The notes: a model not told the origin generated them from the letters alone. Shown: positions 9,201 to 18,816, counted from the stretch's first letter. The stretch: DNA of 33,790 nucleotides from Chloroflexi bacterium HGW-Chloroflexi-8 (GCA_002841995.1 PHBS01000021.1:1-33790); one strand, 5' to 3'. Program-made: numbers and translations.

Positions 9201-10457
9201 TTATTCTTCTTTGCGGATTAGCTGACGTCCAAACATCGAAAAATCCAATCCGGTTGGTTCCTGGAAGATTCTTAATCCAAAATTCTGTGCAGCTGAAACT
9301 AAATGATCAAAAATATCTGCCTGGATGTATTCATATTGTGTCCATTCAGTCGTCTTAGTGAATGCATAAATTTCAATTGGAAGGCCTGTTGGAGTCGGTG
9401 ACAACGATCTGACTAAAAATGGCATATTTTCATGAAAAATGTCTTCTCTATTCCGTAAATATGCAGAAATATACATTCGGAAAATTTCAATATTTGTAAT
9501 TTGAGGTCCATCCAGAGGGGAATCAAAATGGTCACTGTGTTCCTGCTGATAGGCTTTTAAATTGTTAATTTTCATTTCAATTTTGTCGCAGATCAGATCA
9601 ATTTTTCGAAATTCTTCAAGTTGGTCAGCCTCGCAAAACTTTATGCTGACCATATCAATTGAGAAAGATCGTTGGATTCTCCGCCCACCACTTTCTTGCA
9701 TACCACGCCAGTTTTTATAGGCAACATCAACAATTTTGTAAGTCGGGATAACCGTATAGGTCATGTCAAAATTGCGGATTTTGATTGTATGGAGATTAAC
9801 ATTTACAACATCCCCATCTGCGCCATAACTTGGTACTTCTATCCAATCACCTTCTTTTAATAAATCGTTGGCAACAATTTGAATACTGGCAACCAGTGAA
9901 AGGATGGTGTTTTGGAAAATAAGTAACAGAACCGCGGTTAAAGCCCCTAAGCCCGTTAATAATACCCAGGGTGATTGTCCAGTAAAAAGCGTTACGCTAA
10001 GGATGATTGACACAAAAATAAAAAATATCTTTGCCAGATCAAGGTAACTTTGGATGCTGACACCGTTATAATTTTTACTTTTTTCATAAAGATCGTTGAC
10101 AGCGTCCAAAATTGAATTAACTGTCAATAAGCCAAGCCAAAGAATTAAAAATAGACTGATTTTTGAAAGGACTACTTGAATTTCAGGAAAAAGTGCTGAA
10201 CTGGCATTTAGGATAATGAATGGTGCAAACCATGCCAGTCGATATGGTTTTAAATGAGAAACTAAAATATCATCTTTCTTGTTTGTCGATCTTTTTGTTA
10301 AATGAATAATTCCTCTTGCTACTACCTGCCTTGTAAACAAGAAAGCTACAAGACAAATGACTATCAGCCCTGTTATCGCTAATTGCGGGTTTGCACTGAC
10401 CCATTCCGATAGAATAAAATTTTCCATGAAAACTCCAAAAAAGATAGTTATTCTCAA
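9201..10457 (-). CDS. Mechanosensitive ion channel, MscS superfamily (YbdG-like); likely true start at 10427 (MENFILSEW...)
   Basis: 418-aa ORF; multiple TM segments, then 'LLIFQNTILSLVASIQIVANDLLKEGDWIEVPSYGADGDVVNVNLHTIKIRNFDMTYTVIPTYKIVDVAYKNWRGM'. Confidence 0.9.
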   Translation of the reverse strand: MRITIFFGVFMENFILSEWVSANPQLAITGLIVICLVAFLFTRQVVARGIIHLTKRSTNKKDDILVSHLKPYRLAWFAPFIILNASSALFPEIQVVLSKISLFLILWLGLLTVNSILDAVNDLYEKSKNYNGVSIQSYLDLAKIFFIFVSIILSVTLFTGQSPWVLLTGLGALTAVLLLIFQNTILSLVASIQIVANDLLKEGDWIEVPSYGADGDVVNVNLHTIKIRNFDMTYTVIPTYKIVDVAYKNWRGMQESGGRRIQRSFSIDMVSIKFCEADQLEEFRKIDLICDKIEMKINNLKAYQQEHSDHFDSPLDGPQITNIEIFRMYISAYLRNREDIFHENMPFLVRSLSPTPTGLPIEIYAFTKTTEWTQYEYIQADIFDHLVSAAQNFGLRIFQEPTGLDFSMFGRQLIRKEE

Positions 10458-10543
10458 ATTAAATGTTAAATAAATATTATCCTTTTGTCTTGTGTGCGCA
10501 AATCAAGCTGTATAAGCTAATCATCTTCTTTTACTCAAATTAC

Positions 10544-10581
10544 AAAAAGACCTGCATATCACAGAAAATGCAGGTCTTTTT
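10544..10581 (-). terminator. Rho-independent terminator downstream of glnS (symmetrical, could act in both directions)
   Basis: Perfect 14-bp inverted repeat AAAAAGACCTGCAT (10544-10557) / ATGCAGGTCTTTTT (10568-10581) with 10-nt loop, in the gap 22 bp past the glnS stop. Confidence 0.9.
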
Positions 10582-10602
10582 ATGAATTTTTTTCTATTTT
10601 AA

Positions 10603-12285
10603 CTATTGGTTCATCTTTGCCCAGGTGTCACGTAATCCGACTGTTTGATTAAATACGAGATGATCAGGTGAACTGTCAAGATCTGTGCAAAAATATCCCA
10701 ATCTTTCAAATTGGAAATGATCACCAGGTTTTGTACTGATTAGCGAAGGTTCAACTTTACATTTTTGGATGATTTTCAAGGAATCAGCGTTAAGATTATC
10801 CAAAAATGTCTTCCCTTCCTCAAAGTTATCCGGATCTGGTCGGTTGAACAATCGATCATAGATTCGTACTTCTGCATCCAGTGCTTTTGCTTCAGATACC
10901 CAGTGAATTGTGCCTTTAACTTTTCTTCCATCTGGGGAAAAACCACCACGTGTCAGAGGATCGTATGTGCAATGAACCTCGAGAATTTCACCATTTTGAT
11001 CTTTTACGAAGCCTGTGCATTTAACATAATATCCATACCGGAGTCGAACTTCCTGGCCAGGAGATAAACGGAAATATTTCCGGGTGGGTTCTTCCATGAA
11101 ATCATCTTTTTCGATAAACAAATTCTTTGAAAATGGAATTTTACGGGATCCAGCTGTTTCATCCTCAGGATTATTAACTGCTTCCAATTCTTCACATAAA
11201 TCGTCCGGATAATTATCGATAACCAATTTTAATGGATTGATAACACCCATGACTCTTGGGGCTATTTTATTTAAATGATCGCGTACGCAAAATTCTAAAA
11301 GTGATATATCTGCAATGCTTTCATTCTTTGCCACACCAGCTTTTTCAATAAAATTTAAAACTGCTTCCGGTGTATAACCTCTTCTTCGCATTCCAGTGAT
11401 TGTTGGCATGCGGGGGTCATCCCAGCCATTTACATAACCCTTTTCTACCAGAGTTTTTAAGAAACGCTTACTTAAAATTGTATAAGTCATGTTGAGACGG
11501 GAAAATTCGATTTGTCTGGGGTGAAAAATTCCTAGTTTTTCAATAAACCAATCGTAGAGCGGGCGATGGGCTTCATAAGCAAGATCGCATAAAGAATACG
11601 TTACCCCTTCCAGGGAATCTGATTGCCCATGGGCAAAATCATACATAGGGTAAATACACCATTTATCACCAGTTCTATGATGTGTCGCATGAAGAATTCT
11701 ATACATGACTGGATCACGCATGTTGATATTCCCCGAACTCATATCAATTTTTGCACGTAATACTCTTGTACCGTCAGGAAACTCGCCACTACTCATTCGA
11801 TGAAAGAGATCAAGGTTTTCTTCAATCGATCGATCTCGAAAAGGACTATTTTTCCCGGGTTCAGTTAACGTACCTCGATAAGACCGAATTTCTTCAGGAC
11901 TTAAATCATCAATATATGCATCACCTTGCTGTATAAGTTGAACTGCCCATTGATAAAGTTGATCGAAATAATCGGAAGCATAATATTCCCGATCTCCCCA
12001 ATCGAAACCCAACCAATGAATATCTTCTTTAATGGCATCCACAAATTCAATATCTTCTTTCACCGGATTGGTATCGTCATATCGAAGATTTGTTTTCCCA
12101 CCGAATTTTTGAGCAATTCCAAAATCGATGCTAATCGCTTTGGCATGACCAATATGCAGGTAACCGTTGGGCTCCGGTGGAAACCGGGTTGTAACTGTGT
12201 TGAATCGTCCATTTTTCAGGTCTTCTTCAACCGCTTCTATAATAAAATTTGTTGGGGCAGGTGCTTCACTCATTTGTTTCTCCAA
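10603..12285 (-). CDS. glnS: Glutaminyl-tRNA synthetase
   Basis: 560 aa; '[31 protein letters not shown]' (HIGH), '[29 protein letters not shown]', '[40 protein letters not shown]', 'TILSKRFL' (KMSKS-like), '[18 protein letters not shown]'. Confidence 0.97.
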   Translation of the reverse strand: MEKQMSEAPAPTNFIIEAVEEDLKNGRFNTVTTRFPPEPNGYLHIGHAKAISIDFGIAQKFGGKTNLRYDDTNPVKEDIEFVDAIKEDIHWLGFDWGDREYYASDYFDQLYQWAVQLIQQGDAYIDDLSPEEIRSYRGTLTEPGKNSPFRDRSIEENLDLFHRMSSGEFPDGTRVLRAKIDMSSGNINMRDPVMYRILHATHHRTGDKWCIYPMYDFAHGQSDSLEGVTYSLCDLAYEAHRPLYDWFIEKLGIFHPRQIEFSRLNMTYTILSKRFLKTLVEKGYVNGWDDPRMPTITGMRRRGYTPEAVLNFIEKAGVAKNESIADISLLEFCVRDHLNKIAPRVMGVINPLKLVIDNYPDDLCEELEAVNNPEDETAGSRKIPFSKNLFIEKDDFMEEPTRKYFRLSPGQEVRLRYGYYVKCTGFVKDQNGEILEVHCTYDPLTRGGFSPDGRKVKGTIHWVSEAKALDAEVRIYDRLFNRPDPDNFEEGKTFLDNLNADSLKIIQKCKVEPSLISTKPGDHFQFERLGYFCTDLDSSPDHLVFNQTVGLRDTWAKMNQ

Positions 12286-12411
12286 ATAGAAAGATATGCG
12301 TGTAAATTCTAACCTTTATTTTATAATGGTGCAACAGACATAAATTAATTATGATAATAAATATTCAAAGAAACTTGCAATTATAAAAACTCTTACTTAA
12401 TGAGGTGATTA

Positions 12412-13068
12412 ATGTCAAAAAACCAGCCTAAATTTGAGGACTGCTTGAATCATGAAAATTCAGTCATTTTCAACTCATTTAAAACTCCTTATCAAATTCA
12501 GGAATTCCTGGATAGTATTCCATATGTCGGTGAGGAATTGAACCGAAGTCCATTGCTTGTGATGCAAGACAGACAATGCCATTGCCTGGATGGAGGTTTA
12601 TTGGCAGCACTTGCTTTACGGAAAATCGGCTACTCAGCCCGGATTATAGATTTAGTTCCTGAACCAGGAATTGATGATGATCATGTCCTCGCAATTTTTA
12701 AAATCAATGGATTGTATGGTGCAGTTGCTAAAAGTAATTTTGTAGGATTACGTTTTCGGGAACCAGTCTATTCTAGTTTGCGGGAATTGGTCATGACATA
12801 TTTTGATGTTTTCTTCAATGTCGATGGGATTAAGACACTTCGTGGTTACACGCGCCCAATTAATTTGGATCTTTATGATCGATACAATTGGCAAACAGAG
12901 CTTTCGGGTGTTGATCAGGTTGTTGACCATCTATATGGTTTGAAAATGGTTTCAGTCATAAAACCTGCCACCATCAATTTGTTGAATAGGATGGATCCCA
13001 GATCTCTGGAAGCTGGCATGATGGGTGTCAACATGGACGGATTATATAAACCTGGCAAGGGGCATTAA
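12412..13068 (+). CDS. Hypothetical protein with transglutaminase-like Cys/His signature
   Basis: 218-aa ORF; 'RQCHCLDGGLLAALALRKIGYSARIIDL...DDDHVLAIFKINGLYGAVAKSNF' resembles a transglutaminase/cysteine-protease core; preceded by 'aatgaggtg'; followed by a terminator. Confidence 0.75.
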   Translation: MSKNQPKFEDCLNHENSVIFNSFKTPYQIQEFLDSIPYVGEELNRSPLLVMQDRQCHCLDGGLLAALALRKIGYSARIIDLVPEPGIDDDHVLAIFKINGLYGAVAKSNFVGLRFREPVYSSLRELVMTYFDVFFNVDGIKTLRGYTRPINLDLYDRYNWQTELSGVDQVVDHLYGLKMVSVIKPATINLLNRMDPRSLEAGMMGVNMDGLYKPGKGH

Positions 13069-13072
13069 ATAA

Positions 13073-13106
13073 AAAAAATGGCAGAAAAACGATCTTGCCA
13101 TTTTTT
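13073..13106. terminator. Bidirectional rho-independent terminator between convergent genes
   Basis: AAAAAATGGCA (13073-13083) / TGCCATTTTTT (13096-13106), 11-bp perfect stem, 12-nt loop, between the plus-strand 12412-13068 gene and minus-strand etfA. Confidence 0.85.
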
Positions 13107-13126
13107 ATCATCAACCAACAGTACGC

Positions 13127-14155
13127 TTATTTCTCTTTTCTGAATTTTATCCATTCCGGTATGATTTCATATAGATCTGCATGAACTCCATAATTCGCAA
13201 TCTTAAAGATTGGTGCATTTTCATCATTGTTGATTGCGATTATCAATTTACTTTTGTTCATTCCGATCGTATGTTGTATTGCACCGGAAATTCCACAAGC
13301 GATATAGATTTCTGGTTCAACCATTTTGCCTGTTTGACCAACTTGTAATTCATAAGGGGCATATCCTGAATCGACCAAAGAACGGCTGACTGCAACACTT
13401 CCTCCCAGGCAATTCGCTAGTTCTTGCAATAATTTCAACCCTTGATTTAGTTTCCATTGATCGGCTTCAATTTGTGACAAACCATTTGGAGGCTGTGCAG
13501 GACTATTTAATAAACCATGTCCACCTGCAACGATAATTCTTGCGTGTTCAATCGGGAGAATATTTTCGCATTCTTCAATGGAAAGGATTTTTATTTTTGA
13601 ATGGGTTTCTTCTATTTCAACATGAACAATTTCGGGGTCATGGTCTAATGAATCCTCCAATGGTTCAGAAAAAGCGTTGGTCTTGAACGAAAAAATGCCA
13701 CTGGCTGACTCAAATTTGTAAGCTTGTTTTGCTTTCCCTCCCAAAATCGTGCGGCTGAGGAAAAGGATATTGTCTTTAATTTGGATTGATTGAACTTGTG
13801 TGATTAAAGGTAAATTGAGAGCAATGCTACAACTGGCAGCTAGCTCAAGGTCAAAATGGGATTCAGAAAACAAAACGATTTGAGGGTTTATTGTTTTAAG
13901 AAAAAATGCTAAGGATTGAAATAATGAATTTATAAGAAGCGCTGTATAAGGAATATTTAAGACATTGATTTTCTCAAATTTGTAAGATTTTGCTTTTTCA
14001 AGTACTGAATTATCCAGGTTGCCAATGACAACCAGTTCCAAATTTGCAGATGAAAATGCTCTGATTTTTTGAGCAGCAGAGACAATTTGCCAATTTAATA
14101 AACCTGGATGTTCCGGTAGATTAATGATGAAGACCACGATTTTCTGTGAATTCAT
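13127..14155 (-). CDS. etfA: Electron transfer flavoprotein alpha subunit
   Basis: 342 aa; FAD-domain segments 'LSRTILGGKAKQAYKF', 'IIVAGGHGL', 'LANCLGGSVAVSRSLVDSGYAPYELQVGQTGKMVEPEIYIACGISGAIQHTIGMNKSKLIIAINNDENAPIFKIANYGVHADLYEIIPE'. Confidence 0.95.
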   Translation of the reverse strand: MNSQKIVVFIINLPEHPGLLNWQIVSAAQKIRAFSSANLELVVIGNLDNSVLEKAKSYKFEKINVLNIPYTALLINSLFQSLAFFLKTINPQIVLFSESHFDLELAASCSIALNLPLITQVQSIQIKDNILFLSRTILGGKAKQAYKFESASGIFSFKTNAFSEPLEDSLDHDPEIVHVEIEETHSKIKILSIEECENILPIEHARIIVAGGHGLLNSPAQPPNGLSQIEADQWKLNQGLKLLQELANCLGGSVAVSRSLVDSGYAPYELQVGQTGKMVEPEIYIACGISGAIQHTIGMNKSKLIIAINNDENAPIFKIANYGVHADLYEIIPEWIKFRKEK

Positions 14156-14919
14156 ACCCCTGCTTCCTTTATTTTTGCATCGAGCATGGAGACGATTTCC
14201 AGATTGTCATTCCCTCGAATCATCTCAGTATGAACATTTTTAACGGGTATTGTTGTGATATTAAAATCTGGATTCGCATATTTTTTTGGACCTATGTCTA
14301 AATCAGCTAAGGTCCAGATAATAATCGATGTTTTTGCGGCTTTTCTTGTTCCCAAAAAAGATGGAAAGCGTGGTTCAGCGAATTCTTTACTGACCGATAT
14401 CACTGCAGGTAGATTGACCGATGTCATTATTTTTTCCTGATCAATTCTAAAGGTAGAGATTATTTTTTCTGTATCTAACTCATCTATTGTCGTTATGGAA
14501 GGTAAATAGGGAAGGTCCATTATTTTGGCAACCAATGTCGCAGTCATCCCTGTTTCAAAATCAATGGATTTCTTTCCAAAACAGATCAGATCAGGATTGC
14601 CAACCTTTTTGAATGCCTTTGCCAGTATTTCTGCTATTTGGCTATTGTTGAGGTAAAAAGGATCAACGTCAACCCGGATCATGGTATCACAACCCATCGC
14701 AAAAGCATTTCGTAGCGATTTGTCGCTTTTTTCGTCACCTATGGTCAACACGATCAATTCAGCTTCTTGTTTTTCTTTTTGTAAAATAGCAGCTTCAAGA
14801 GCGAACTCATCCCAGGGATTCAAAATGTTTACACAATTTCCGATATTTTTTTGATTTTCCGTTATCTGGAAAGGTTGTGTGACATCAATGGCATTTTCAA
14901 TACAAATGACTATCCTCAT
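14152..14919 (-). CDS. etfB: Electron transfer flavoprotein beta subunit
   Basis: 255 aa; 'INPWDEFALEAAI'-like 'LNPWDEFALEAAILQKEKQEAELIVLTIGDEKSDKSLRNAFAMGCDTMIRVD', 'ETGMTATLVAKIMDLPYLPSIT', 'LPAVISVSKEFAEPRFPSFLGTRKAAK'. Confidence 0.95.
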   Translation of the reverse strand: MRIVICIENAIDVTQPFQITENQKNIGNCVNILNPWDEFALEAAILQKEKQEAELIVLTIGDEKSDKSLRNAFAMGCDTMIRVDVDPFYLNNSQIAEILAKAFKKVGNPDLICFGKKSIDFETGMTATLVAKIMDLPYLPSITTIDELDTEKIISTFRIDQEKIMTSVNLPAVISVSKEFAEPRFPSFLGTRKAAKTSIIIWTLADLDIGPKKYANPDFNITTIPVKNVHTEMIRGNDNLEIVSMLDAKIKEAGV

Positions 14920-16925
14920 TAATTCTCCATTATGATATTTTCTATAAAATACTCTGATAAATCCTGAACTACAACGGACATCTCTGCTTTTTGATTCGCA
15001 TCCGACAACATTGATTTACAAAAAGGACAAGCGGTGATCAATTTTTTTGTGGAGACGGATGTTAATTGTTCAAAACGTATATCATTGATAGATTTTTCAG
15101 AATATTCTGGTTCTTTCCAGATCTGAGAACCTCCAGCGCCACAACACCAAGTTGCAGAATGATTAAAAGGTGAAGTGCTTATTTCGCAATTACTTTTTTC
15201 CAGAACTGAATATAACGAGTCACTTTTGTAATTGAAACGACTGAGATAACAGGGATCCTGAAAACTGATCCTCTCAGAGTTGAAATTTTTTCTCATGACC
15301 AACTTATTTTTATCAAGAAGTTCAAGAAGAAGCTCGCTTGAATGAATCACATCATAATTTCCCCCAAAATCAGAATATTCATTCTTTAGTACATGATAAC
15401 AATGCGCACAACTGGTCACAATCCTTTTGGGATTAATCTCATTCAGGATTTCAACATTTGCTGTGGCTAATTGGTAAAACAGGTCTTCTTTCCCTGCTCG
15501 CCTTGCTGAATCGCCTGTGCAGTTCTCCAGCTGACCCAGAACAGAGAAATTAATTTCTGCGTGATTCAATAAATTTAAAAAAGCTAAAGAAGATTTTTGA
15601 GCAAGCGAATCATAAGCACCTGCGCAACCGACCCACCAAAGTATATCCGGGTCGGGGTTTTGTTCAACTGTGCGTATTTGATGACCGGCTGCCCAGTCCA
15701 ACCTGTGAATGTTATGGATTCCCCAAGGGTTTGCATATCTTTCTAAATTCTTAAATAAGACCTGGAAAGACTTAGGATAACGATCCTGCATCAAAACCAG
15801 ATGTCGTCGTATCTGTAAAATGTCTGACAGAGGATCAATTCCAACTGGACAGACATTTACACATGCTCCACAGGTTGTACAATCCCAGACCGCCTTTTCG
15901 GTGATCGCAAATTCGGTCAAAGGCAAAGATTCGAAAGAACTGCTATTCATTCTGCCAAAATTCTGATTCAAATAATAGCGTTTATTGATCTCAAAGGCAG
16001 CAGGGGATAGTTCTGAACCGCTGTTGTAAGGTGGACAGACATTTTGACAACGGCAGCACATGATACAGGCGTAGGAATCCAAAATAGAAGAACTTTCCAA
16101 TTCTTCCAACCGAACTGCTCCAAAAAGCTCCTGTGTCTCATCTTCAAAATCGATTCTTTGTATTGCTGATAGTGTTTTCGTATCTTGCTTAAGCAGGTAG
16201 TTGATTGGAGCCAACATCAGATGAAAATGCTTTGAATAAGGGAAATATGGGATAAATAAAAATAATGATATTAAGGTTGACCAGCTAAATACTTTCCAAA
16301 AGAAAATGACAAATGGTGTTGGAATCCAGATTGAGGATATCGTATTGGTTATGGGAAGCCATAAATTATTTGGGATATATACAGCTTTTAGTGATTCAGC
16401 CAGTATTCTACTGGTAACGTGGATGAAGATCAGCGCGATGACAATCGCCGAATCCTGATTTATTTTTTTTCTGATATCGGGAATTAATTTTACATTTCCA
16501 CGAATCATCAAATCTTTGTGGAAGAATAATCTTCGCAATGAAAAATAAAATACTCCTGCAATAATCAACCCGCTAAAAATATCAGTCAACGGAAAAAGGA
16601 TTTTAGCGAACGGCGATGGGATTGTGAAGGTTGGAAAGAAACGATTAAGTAGGTCATAAATGTTAATGATCAGGAATATCAAAAATCCCCAAACAATCAT
16701 GATGTGAAACAAATTTGACCAGAAACGGGTTTTCCAAGTGGGGAGTAATAGGATGATCTTTTCAGTCAGGACCTTCCAGGTGCGATGGACTGTGATTTTA
16801 CTTAAGTTGTTTCTACCTCGTTTAATTGTTGCAAACAATATCTTATAAGATCGAATCCCTGAATAAAGCGTAAGGCCTAATAAGATAAAAAGAAACGATT
16901 TTTCGAAGGTAGAAAATTCAATCAT
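14919..16925 (-). CDS. Membrane-bound (Fe-S) oxidoreductase with heme-b-type membrane domain, two 4Fe-4S motifs and CCG domains; EtfAB:(mena)quinone oxidoreductase (EMO)-like
   Basis: 668 aa; N-terminal multi-TM region; 'CIMCCRCQNVCPPYNSG' and 'CTTCGACVNVCPVGID' ferredoxin motifs; two CCG-type blocks ('WWVGCAGAYD...ENCTGDSARRAGKED...TSCAHCYHVLKNEYSDFGG' and 'FQDPCYLSRF...ATWCCGAGGSQIW...TACPFCKSML'); in an operon with etfAB. Confidence 0.88.
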   Translation of the reverse strand: MIEFSTFEKSFLFILLGLTLYSGIRSYKILFATIKRGRNNLSKITVHRTWKVLTEKIILLLPTWKTRFWSNLFHIMIVWGFLIFLIINIYDLLNRFFPTFTIPSPFAKILFPLTDIFSGLIIAGVFYFSLRRLFFHKDLMIRGNVKLIPDIRKKINQDSAIVIALIFIHVTSRILAESLKAVYIPNNLWLPITNTISSIWIPTPFVIFFWKVFSWSTLISLFLFIPYFPYSKHFHLMLAPINYLLKQDTKTLSAIQRIDFEDETQELFGAVRLEELESSSILDSYACIMCCRCQNVCPPYNSGSELSPAAFEINKRYYLNQNFGRMNSSSFESLPLTEFAITEKAVWDCTTCGACVNVCPVGIDPLSDILQIRRHLVLMQDRYPKSFQVLFKNLERYANPWGIHNIHRLDWAAGHQIRTVEQNPDPDILWWVGCAGAYDSLAQKSSLAFLNLLNHAEINFSVLGQLENCTGDSARRAGKEDLFYQLATANVEILNEINPKRIVTSCAHCYHVLKNEYSDFGGNYDVIHSSELLLELLDKNKLVMRKNFNSERISFQDPCYLSRFNYKSDSLYSVLEKSNCEISTSPFNHSATWCCGAGGSQIWKEPEYSEKSINDIRFEQLTSVSTKKLITACPFCKSMLSDANQKAEMSVVVQDLSEYFIENIIMEN

Positions 16926-16927
16926 TT

Positions 16928-18079
16928 TTATTGTGTCTTCAAACCTAATTGTTGGGCAATGATCATTTTTTGCATCTCAGAAGTCCCTGAATACAATTTT
17001 GTCCCAATTGCGTCGCGCAGACTTCTTTCAATCTCAAAATCAGTTGTGTAGCCATAACCTCCGAAAATTTGAATTGCATCAAGATAGGTTTGAATGGCAC
17101 TTTCACTAATCCATAATTTCGCGACTGAAGACGGTAAGGCTGGATCATCATTTTCAAATGCCCAGGCTGCTTTGTATAAGAATAATCGTGCTGCTTCTAA
17201 CCTGTTGTGCATATCGACGATTTTATGACTGATTGCTTGATTTTCACTGAGTCGTTTCGTAAACTGCTGCCTTTGATTTGCATATTGAATACATTCTTCC
17301 AATTGGCGCTGCATACTTCCAATAAAGGGGGCTAAAATCAACGCTCGTTCCCACTGCATGATTCTGGAGAAGATTCGAAATCCCATATTTGGTTTTCCCA
17401 GAAGATTTTCTTTAGAAACTTTACAATTCGTAAAGGTAATATCTGACATTAGAGAAGTTCTGGTTCCCATTTTTTCTGTTTTTGATTCCACAGACAATCC
17501 GGGAGTATTTTTCTCTAATAAAAATGCATTAATGCCTGCAAATCCATATTTTTTATTTGTTGTCGCAAATATTAGGAAGAAATCAGCTACGGGGGCATTG
17601 GTAACAAAAGTTTTTCTCCCATTTAATATGTAAAAATCACCATTAAATTCAGCCCTGGTATCCATCGACATCGCGTCCGATCCAGCGTCCGGTTCACTGA
17701 TGGCATGTGCTCCAACCCATTCTCCGGATGCTAACTTTGGCAGGAACTGACTTTTTTGAAACCCATTACCATATAGAAGAATTGGGGTTTCGACTGCCCA
17801 CAAATGTGCACCGAGAGATAAGAATATACCTGCATATTTGCACCCATAACCGAATCCCTCGAGCGTATAGGCACTTGTCAATGGATCTAATCCAAGTCCA
17901 CCATATTCTTCAGGTATGGTTAGCCCTAACAACCCCATTTGCCCCAATGCATGCCATTTTTCTCGAGAAAAATGGCTCTCCCGATCTTCTTCAATTAAGT
18001 TCTTATTCATTTTAGATTGTGCAAAACTTACAGCTTGCTGATACATTTCAAGTTGTTCTTTGTTCCAATTAAAATCCAT
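16928..18079 (-). CDS. Acyl-CoA dehydrogenase
   Basis: 383 aa; 'LGLTIPEEYGGLGLDPLTSAYTLEGFGYGC', 'HAISEPDAGSDAMSMDTRAEFNGDFYILNGRKTFVTNAPVADFFLIFA', 'QIFGGYGYTTDFEIERSLRDAIGTKLYSGTSEMQKMIIAQQLG'. Confidence 0.96.
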   Translation of the reverse strand: MDFNWNKEQLEMYQQAVSFAQSKMNKNLIEEDRESHFSREKWHALGQMGLLGLTIPEEYGGLGLDPLTSAYTLEGFGYGCKYAGIFLSLGAHLWAVETPILLYGNGFQKSQFLPKLASGEWVGAHAISEPDAGSDAMSMDTRAEFNGDFYILNGRKTFVTNAPVADFFLIFATTNKKYGFAGINAFLLEKNTPGLSVESKTEKMGTRTSLMSDITFTNCKVSKENLLGKPNMGFRIFSRIMQWERALILAPFIGSMQRQLEECIQYANQRQQFTKRLSENQAISHKIVDMHNRLEAARLFLYKAAWAFENDDPALPSSVAKLWISESAIQTYLDAIQIFGGYGYTTDFEIERSLRDAIGTKLYSGTSEMQKMIIAQQLGLKTQ

Positions 18080-18240
18080 AATTACCTTCTTTAAATTAAA
18101 AGTTTACAGTAAATATTTTTTGAAACATACCAAAGTACTTGATTTTTTTATTGATTATATCGATGAGGAAGAAAAAAATTGGGAAGACTCTATGTGGAAC
18201 TTTTTCTAGTTCAAAAATTCTGATTGATAAAACAATATCT

Positions 18241-18816
18241 TTATTGAAAGGAATTATCTATAACAGTAATAGCTTCCCAAAGGTTTTTTATGTAATGGAA
18301 ATTGATTGAATCCAATTCTTTTTGATATTTTTTCCATTGCTTTATTCCCCGCCCGGTTTGCAAGAGAATCAGATTCTTGATTCCACTATTAACCCCGGTT
18401 TGTAAATCGCTGTAAGCATCGCCAACAAGCCAGGAGTTTTCAAGATCGATATTAAAATCTTTTTGGGCTTGATAAACAAGCCCGGGTTTTGGTTTTCTGC
18501 AATCGCAATGGTCTTGAGGGGTGTGGGGACAAAGGTAGATCCCATCAATTCTTCCGCCATTTGCTTCAATCCTGTCTTTTAACTTTTGATTGATCTCATC
18601 AATCGTTCCAGTATCCACTAATCCTCTCCCGATTGCCGATTGATTAGTGAGGACAATTATTTTGTAATGAAATTTTTTTAAGGCAGAAATCGACTTGAAA
18701 GTAAAAGGATAAATTTTTACATTATCCCAGGTTCGAATGTAATCCGAACGATTGTGGATTAATACGCCATCACGATCTAAAAATATGGCTCGATACATTG
18801 TTTTTTCCAAACACAC
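18241..18816 (-). CDS. HAD-IIIA phosphatase, D-glycero-D-manno-heptose 1,7-bisphosphate phosphatase (GmhB)-like; probable start ATG at 18798
   Basis: 'IFLDRDGVLIHNRSDYIRTWDNVKIYPFTFKSISALK', 'VLTNQSAIGRGLVD', Zn-type 'CPHTPQDHCDCRKPKPGLVYQA', 'WLVGDAYSDLQTGVNSG'; GTG start at 18816 overlaps the upstream stop, while ATG 18798 has a GGAAAA just upstream. Confidence 0.87.
   Translation of the reverse strand: MCLEKTMYRAIFLDRDGVLIHNRSDYIRTWDNVKIYPFTFKSISALKKFHYKIIVLTNQSAIGRGLVDTGTIDEINQKLKDRIEANGGRIDGIYLCPHTPQDHCDCRKPKPGLVYQAQKDFNIDLENSWLVGDAYSDLQTGVNSGIKNLILLQTGRGIKQWKKYQKELDSINFHYIKNLWEAITVIDNSFQ

Noticed and set aside
11926-12312. 128-aa plus-strand ORF opposite the glnS N-terminus
   Set aside because: Antisense to conserved GlnRS catalytic-domain coding sequence; composition looks like reverse-frame translation.
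18080-18240. Promoter for the acd-EMO-etf operon (TATAAT on minus strand at 18154-18159)
   Set aside because: A -10-like hexamer is present but no credible -35 at 16-18 bp; AT-rich background makes chance matches likely.
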